In this document: positions 6,213-10,014 of the stretch, one piece after another
Layout: every line of letters starts with the position of its first letter
Position numbering within the stretch: the stretch's first letter is position 1
Assembly (NCBI GenBank): GCA_018623955.1
Contig: JAAZUX010000015.1
Span: 1-10,014, forward strand
DNA from: Flavobacteriaceae bacterium
GTDB lineage: Bacteria > Bacteroidota > Bacteroidia > Flavobacteriales > Flavobacteriaceae
Direction of reading: 5' to 3'
DNA length: 10,014 nucleotides
Translations under genes and position numbers: made by a program
Notes under the pieces: generated by a model
Databases searched by the model: none
What the model was told of the DNA's origin: nothing
The model's input: only the letters and a program-made list of their open reading frames with translations

Positions 6213-8672
6213 ATGGCCAATAATCTTGTAATCGTAGAATCACCCGCAAAAGCAAAAACAATCGAGAAATTTCTCGGTAAAGATTTTAAGGTTGCCTCCA
6301 GTTATGGTCATATCGCAGACTTACCCTCCAATGAATTGGGAGTTGATGTTGACAAAGATTTTTCTCCAAAATACATCGTTTCATCAGAGAAAAAGAAAGT
6401 GGTTAGTGAACTGAAATCATTGGTAAAAAAAATGAAAACAGTTTGGTTGGCCAGTGATGAAGACCGAGAGGGAGAGGCCATTGCCTGGCACCTTGCCAAT
6501 ACTTTGGGCTTGAAATCGGACAGTACCAAAAGGATTGTTTTTAATGAAATTACCAAATCTGCTATTTTGGATGCCATTGAAAACCCCAGAGACATCAATT
6601 ACAACTTGGTAAACGCGCAACAGGCCAGAAGAGTACTCGATCGTTTGGTGGGTTATGAATTGTCTCCTGTTTTGTGGCGAAAAGTCAAAGGGGGGTTGTC
6701 GGCAGGAAGAGTTCAGTCGGTTTCGGTAAGACTTATCGTTGAGCGAGAGCGAGAGATCAACGCCTTTGTTCCGCAACAAACTTTCAAAACACAAGCAATT
6801 TTTTCCACCCAACAGAATAAATATATTAATGCTTTACTTCCCAAGACATTTGATTCCTCTGAGGCAACAGAGGCGTTTTTGAATCTCAACAAGTCAGCTA
6901 CTTTTAAGATTGATGCGATTGAAAAAAAACCAGCATCTAAAAGTCCAACAGCTCCATTTACAACATCAACATTACAGCAAGAGGCAGCGAGGAAACTTTA
7001 TTTTTCAGTCAGTAAAACCATGAACATGGCGCAGCGGCTTTATGAAGCTGGATTGATTACTTATATGAGAACAGACAGTGTGAATTTGTCAAATGAAGCA
7101 CAGCAAGGGGCGTTGAAACAGATTGAAAAACACTACGGATCAGCCTATAAAAAACCAAGAAAATATAAGTCTAAAAGCAAGGGGGCGCAAGAGGCCCACG
7201 AAGCGATAAGACCAACTGATTTCAGTAGGGCCAAAGTCAATTTGGATTACGACCAGTCCCGCTTGTATGAACTGATTTGGAAAAGAGCCATAGCTTCTCA
7301 AATGAGTGATGCGAAATTGGAACGAACTCAATTGAAAATAGCAGCAAGTACCCATTCGGAAAAGTTTGTTGCCAAAGGGGAGGTCATCACTTTTGATGGT
7401 TTTTTAAAGGTCTATTTGGAAGGGGTAGATGAAGAGTCGGATGAACAAAATGACTTGTTGCCGTCTGTCAAACAGGGGGAGCAACTCAACCTAAAAACCA
7501 TGGAGGCCAACCAAAGGTTTTCTCGACCTCCTTATCGTTTTACAGAGGCCTCATTGGTCAAAAAACTAGAAGAGTTAGGGATTGGGCGTCCTTCAACCTA
7601 TGCTCCAACGATTTCAACCATACAAAATAGAAAATACATTGAAAAAGGAACTTCTGAAGGGGAGTATCGTTCCTACACTCAATTGCAGTTGGTCAATAAT
7701 GAAGTTATTTCCAAATCTTTGAAAGAAAAGGTAGGGGCCAATAAGGGAAAATTAGTCCCCACTGATGTAGGAACCATTGTCAATGACTTTTTGGTTGCCA
7801 ATTTCACCAATATTTTGGATTACAGTTTTACCGCCAAAGTAGAGCAAAGTTTTGATCAAATTGCCGATGGATCTGAAAACTGGACCAGCATGATCAAAGG
7901 TTTTTACGATGGTTTCCACAAAACAGTGGATTTTGTAAAGGAAAACGCCACCAGAGAGTCTGGAGAACGAATTTTGGGGAAAGATCCCAAGTCGGGCAGG
8001 GTAGTAAAAGTCAGATTGGGACGTTTTGGGCCCATTGCACAAATTGGTGAACCCGAAGATGAGGAAAAGCCCATTTTTGTGAGTTTAGCTCCGGGTCAGC
8101 AATTGGAGTCCCTCGAGCTTGAAGATGCACTGGAACTGTTTAAGTTACCCAAGTCTATTGGAACATACGAAAATCAAGAGGTAACAGTAAATAATGGAAG
8201 ATTTGGCCCCTATGTCAAATTTCTAGACATGTTTGTTTCCCTCCCCAAAGGAGAAGACCCCATGTCGGTCGAATTGGATAGAGCCATAGCTTTGATTGAA
8301 GAAAAAAGAGCAGCAAATGCCCCAATTTACACCTTCGACCAACTTCCCGTTACCAAAGGAAAAGGACGTTTTGGGCCTTTTTTAAAGTGGAATGGACTTT
8401 TTATTAATGTCAATAAAAAATACGATTTCGACAATCTTATAGATGAAGAAATTGAAACCTTGATCAAAGAAAAAATCCAGAAAGAAAAAGAAAAACTCAT
8501 CAAAGAATGGCCAGAAGAAGCCATTAGAATCGAAAAGGCAAGATGGGGAAGATCCAATATCATCAAGGGCAGTAAAAAAGTGGAATTGGGAAAAGATATT
8601 GACCCTACCAAAATTACCCTCGAGGCAGCAATGCAATACTTAAAACCCAAAACGGCCAAAAAGAAAAAATGA
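6213..8672 (+). CDS. topA: DNA topoisomerase I (type IA), zinc-free C-terminal domain
   Basis: TopA relaxes negative supercoils by cutting one strand through a 5'-phosphotyrosine. The 819-residue product opens with the Toprim domain: NLVIVESPAKAKTIEKFLG with E9, and the acidic triad in SDEDREGEA (D82, D84, E86). The catalytic tyrosine is Y284 in LITYMRTDSVNLS. HEAIRPTD, FTEASLVKKLEELGIGRPSTYA and VPTDVGTIVNDFL are further family motifs. After about residue 590 come three C-terminal repeats centred on GRFGP (603, 662, 718) and a degenerate fourth (ARWGRSN, about 776). The protein contains no cysteine, so the C4 zinc ribbons of E. coli TopA are absent and these repeats take their place. A Lys-rich tail (KPKTAKKKK) ends it. 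The stop overlaps the next gene by four bases. Confidence 0.98.
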   Translation: MANNLVIVESPAKAKTIEKFLGKDFKVASSYGHIADLPSNELGVDVDKDFSPKYIVSSEKKKVVSELKSLVKKMKTVWLASDEDREGEAIAWHLANTLGLKSDSTKRIVFNEITKSAILDAIENPRDINYNLVNAQQARRVLDRLVGYELSPVLWRKVKGGLSAGRVQSVSVRLIVEREREINAFVPQQTFKTQAIFSTQQNKYINALLPKTFDSSEATEAFLNLNKSATFKIDAIEKKPASKSPTAPFTTSTLQQEAARKLYFSVSKTMNMAQRLYEAGLITYMRTDSVNLSNEAQQGALKQIEKHYGSAYKKPRKYKSKSKGAQEAHEAIRPTDFSRAKVNLDYDQSRLYELIWKRAIASQMSDAKLERTQLKIAASTHSEKFVAKGEVITFDGFLKVYLEGVDEESDEQNDLLPSVKQGEQLNLKTMEANQRFSRPPYRFTEASLVKKLEELGIGRPSTYAPTISTIQNRKYIEKGTSEGEYRSYTQLQLVNNEVISKSLKEKVGANKGKLVPTDVGTIVNDFLVANFTNILDYSFTAKVEQSFDQIADGSENWTSMIKGFYDGFHKTVDFVKENATRESGERILGKDPKSGRVVKVRLGRFGPIAQIGEPEDEEKPIFVSLAPGQQLESLELEDALELFKLPKSIGTYENQEVTVNNGRFGPYVKFLDMFVSLPKGEDPMSVELDRAIALIEEKRAANAPIYTFDQLPVTKGKGRFGPFLKWNGLFINVNKKYDFDNLIDEEIETLIKEKIQKEKEKLIKEWPEEAIRIEKARWGRSNIIKGSKKVELGKDIDPTKITLEAAMQYLKPKTAKKKK

Positions 8673-9814
8673 GCCTTGAATCTCTTGTTCCTGTTTCAGA
8701 AGAGGCACTCTCCTCTATGGTATTACACCCCAAGCAGGCTTTGGGAAAAAATATTGAAATTCACACCGAACAGCAGGGTTTCCCAGACCTGAAAAATTCC
8801 AGCATCGCCATTGTAGGGATTTCTGAAATCAGAAATGCTTTCTTCCCCGCTTCAGTATACAAGCTTGAGGATTTTAGAAAGTCGTTTTACCGTCTTTTTC
8901 CAGGAAATTGGAGTTTTAAAATCTGTGATTTGGGTAATTTACCCAATGGTGCCAGTCCTGAAGATACCTACTTCGCACTAAAAGAAATCTGTATTCATCT
9001 TCGACAACTCAACATAGTCACCATAGTCATTGGAGGGAGTCATGACCTTATTTTTCCCATGTACCAATCCTATCAAGACAACAATCAATTGGTCAATATC
9101 GTATCGGTAGACAATCAATTTGATTTTTCTCAGGAGGAAGAATTGATCTCAGGCAGATCATACATGAGCCGAATCATCATGGATCAGCCCAATTTTTTGT
9201 ACAATTTCACCAATCTGGGATTTCAAAGCTACTATATTGCCCAAGAGGAATTGGATTTGATGGAAAAACTTCACTTTGATTCCCTGAGGTTGGGCGTTTT
9301 GTTGGATGATGTTGCCCAATCCGAACCTTTTTTTAGAGATGCCAATATCGCCGGATTCGATATGAAAGCACTCAGCTGGCAAGCTCTTAGTCACCCTTCA
9401 GGTCCTCCCAATGGAATCGATGCGAGAACCATATGTGCTCTGGCTAGATATGCAGGAATCAGTGACCGAATAGATATTTTTGGAGCCTTTGAACTACTTA
9501 ACACTACGGTTTCTCACCAATTATTGGCTCAAATTATTTGGTACTTTATTGAAGGTTTTAGCAGTAGATTTGATGAGTATCCAGTCTTGACCAGTAGCGG
9601 TTTTACCAAGTATACCGTAGCCTTATCCGACATGGAAATGGTTTTTTATCAAAGCGAAAAAAGCAATCGATGGTGGATGGAAATAATAAATCAAAGCTAT
9701 CTGAATAATAAAAATAAAACAACTGCGTTATTACCTTGCACGCATGAGGATTATTTGGATGCATGCAATGACAAAATCCCCGATAAGTGGTGGAAGGCGA
9801 CAAAAAGAATGTAG
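8669..9814 (+). CDS. Ureohydrolase (arginase/formimidoylglutamase) family protein with altered metal ligands
   Basis: Members of this fold hydrolyse guanidino or formimino groups at a two-manganese site. The 381-residue product is recognisable from IVTIVIGGSHDLIFPMYQSY (GGSHD at 122-126, normally GGDHS), VDNQFDF (148-153, normally DAHxD) and AGFDMKALS (228-236, normally SxDxDxxDP). By this reading H125, D148, D152 and D231 are kept. The second histidine is replaced by Q150 and the last aspartate by K233. E275 in FGAFELLN may match the usual late glutamate. The N-terminal 100 and C-terminal 80 residues are longer than in simple arginases. The start is set by the ATGA overlap with topA, which suggests translational coupling. 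Annotation as formimidoylglutamase (hutG) is conventional for such neighbours of topA, but no other his-utilisation gene is nearby and activity on that substrate is doubtful. Confidence 0.85.
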   Translation: MSLESLVPVSEEALSSMVLHPKQALGKNIEIHTEQQGFPDLKNSSIAIVGISEIRNAFFPASVYKLEDFRKSFYRLFPGNWSFKICDLGNLPNGASPEDTYFALKEICIHLRQLNIVTIVIGGSHDLIFPMYQSYQDNNQLVNIVSVDNQFDFSQEEELISGRSYMSRIIMDQPNFLYNFTNLGFQSYYIAQEELDLMEKLHFDSLRLGVLLDDVAQSEPFFRDANIAGFDMKALSWQALSHPSGPPNGIDARTICALARYAGISDRIDIFGAFELLNTTVSHQLLAQIIWYFIEGFSSRFDEYPVLTSSGFTKYTVALSDMEMVFYQSEKSNRWWMEIINQSYLNNKNKTTALLPCTHEDYLDACNDKIPDKWWKATKRM

Positions 9815-9953
9815 TTAACTATTTGAAATATAAATTCTTATTTTTGTCTTTAAAGCTGCAGGGGCATGTAGATTTTGATTGAGAAACATATATATAGTGA
9901 AAAAATATTTAGTTTTACACTTGTCTAATAAACACTTACTATCGCCTGTTGTG
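9815..9953. other. Intergenic region before the terminal lipoprotein gene
   Basis: These 139 bases are A/T-rich. A box TACACTTG at 9916-9923 on the plus strand differs from TAnnTTTG at one position and is placed for a leader of about 24 bases, but no TTG lies at the right distance upstream. No clear terminator hairpin follows the ureohydrolase gene. Confidence 0.3.
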
Positions 9954-10014
9954 ATGAAGAGACTTCTTATGGTCATCCTTGTAGTGCTCACTGTTTTCAG
10001 TTGTGGTAAGAAAA
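9954..10014 (+). CDS. N-terminus of a lipoprotein, probable GldK (gliding/T9SS), cut by window edge
   Basis: Only 20 codons are visible: MKRLLMVILVVLTVFSCGKK. This is a textbook lipoprotein signal: KR, a hydrophobic core, lipobox VFSC with Cys17 as the lipidated residue, and a short CGKK start of the mature protein. Several Bacteroidota, as I recall, carry gldK, the ring-forming lipoprotein of the type IX secretion system, just downstream of topA and a formimidoylglutamase-type gene; a start of this kind fits GldK. A GTG directly before the ATG (9951) is in frame and could also serve as start. Any other lipoprotein would look the same over this length, so the lipoprotein call is firm and the GldK call is inference from context. 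Confidence 0.6.
   Translation, partial: MKRLLMVILVVLTVFSCGKK

Noticed and set aside
6308..6812. Minus-strand open frames opposite topA
   Set aside because: They overlap the Toprim and catalytic core codons of topA and show no domain of their own.

Overview
The window looks like a conserved housekeeping stretch from a Bacteroidota chromosome, probably a Cytophagales-like or related gliding lineage. The evidence is the gene content and order, the near absence of Shine-Dalgarno sites, matches to the Bacteroidota -7 promoter box TAnnTTTG before two divergent genes, a short lipoprotein of the Bacteroidota LptE type, and a terminal lipoprotein start that fits gldK. The lineage is inferred from these features; no database comparison was possible.

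Left part, minus strand, read from right to left. A probable operon starts near 5.95 kb and runs miaB (tRNA 2-methylthio-N6-isopentenyladenosine synthase), a sigma-54 enhancer-binding ATPase without a receiver domain, an LptE-family outer-membrane lipoprotein, a TPR-containing protein of unknown role, and secG (Sec translocon subunit). Junctions are a few bases or an overlap, so these genes are probably co-transcribed. After a 109-base gap rich in small inverted repeats come groES and groEL, the chaperonin pair. groEL runs off the left edge at about codon 337.

Right part, plus strand. Across a 286-base divergent intergenic region lies topA (DNA topoisomerase I, with a zinc-free C-terminus). 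It overlaps by four bases (ATGA) with a ureohydrolase (arginase/formimidoylglutamase) family gene in which two of the six usual metal ligands are replaced. After a 139-base gap the first 20 codons of a lipoprotein gene are visible at the right edge. Gene order suggests gldK, the gliding/type IX secretion lipoprotein, but the visible part is too short to prove it.

Taken together, the minus-strand genes serve envelope building (LptE, SecG), tRNA modification and protein folding. The plus-strand genes serve DNA topology and, probably, the start of the T9SS/gliding cluster. I see no mobile element, CRISPR array, RNA gene, phage gene or defence system. The most interesting points are the palindrome-rich groES upstream region with an imperfect sigma-54-like promoter, lying in the same cluster as a receiver-less sigma-54 activator, and the ureohydrolase with altered metal ligands.
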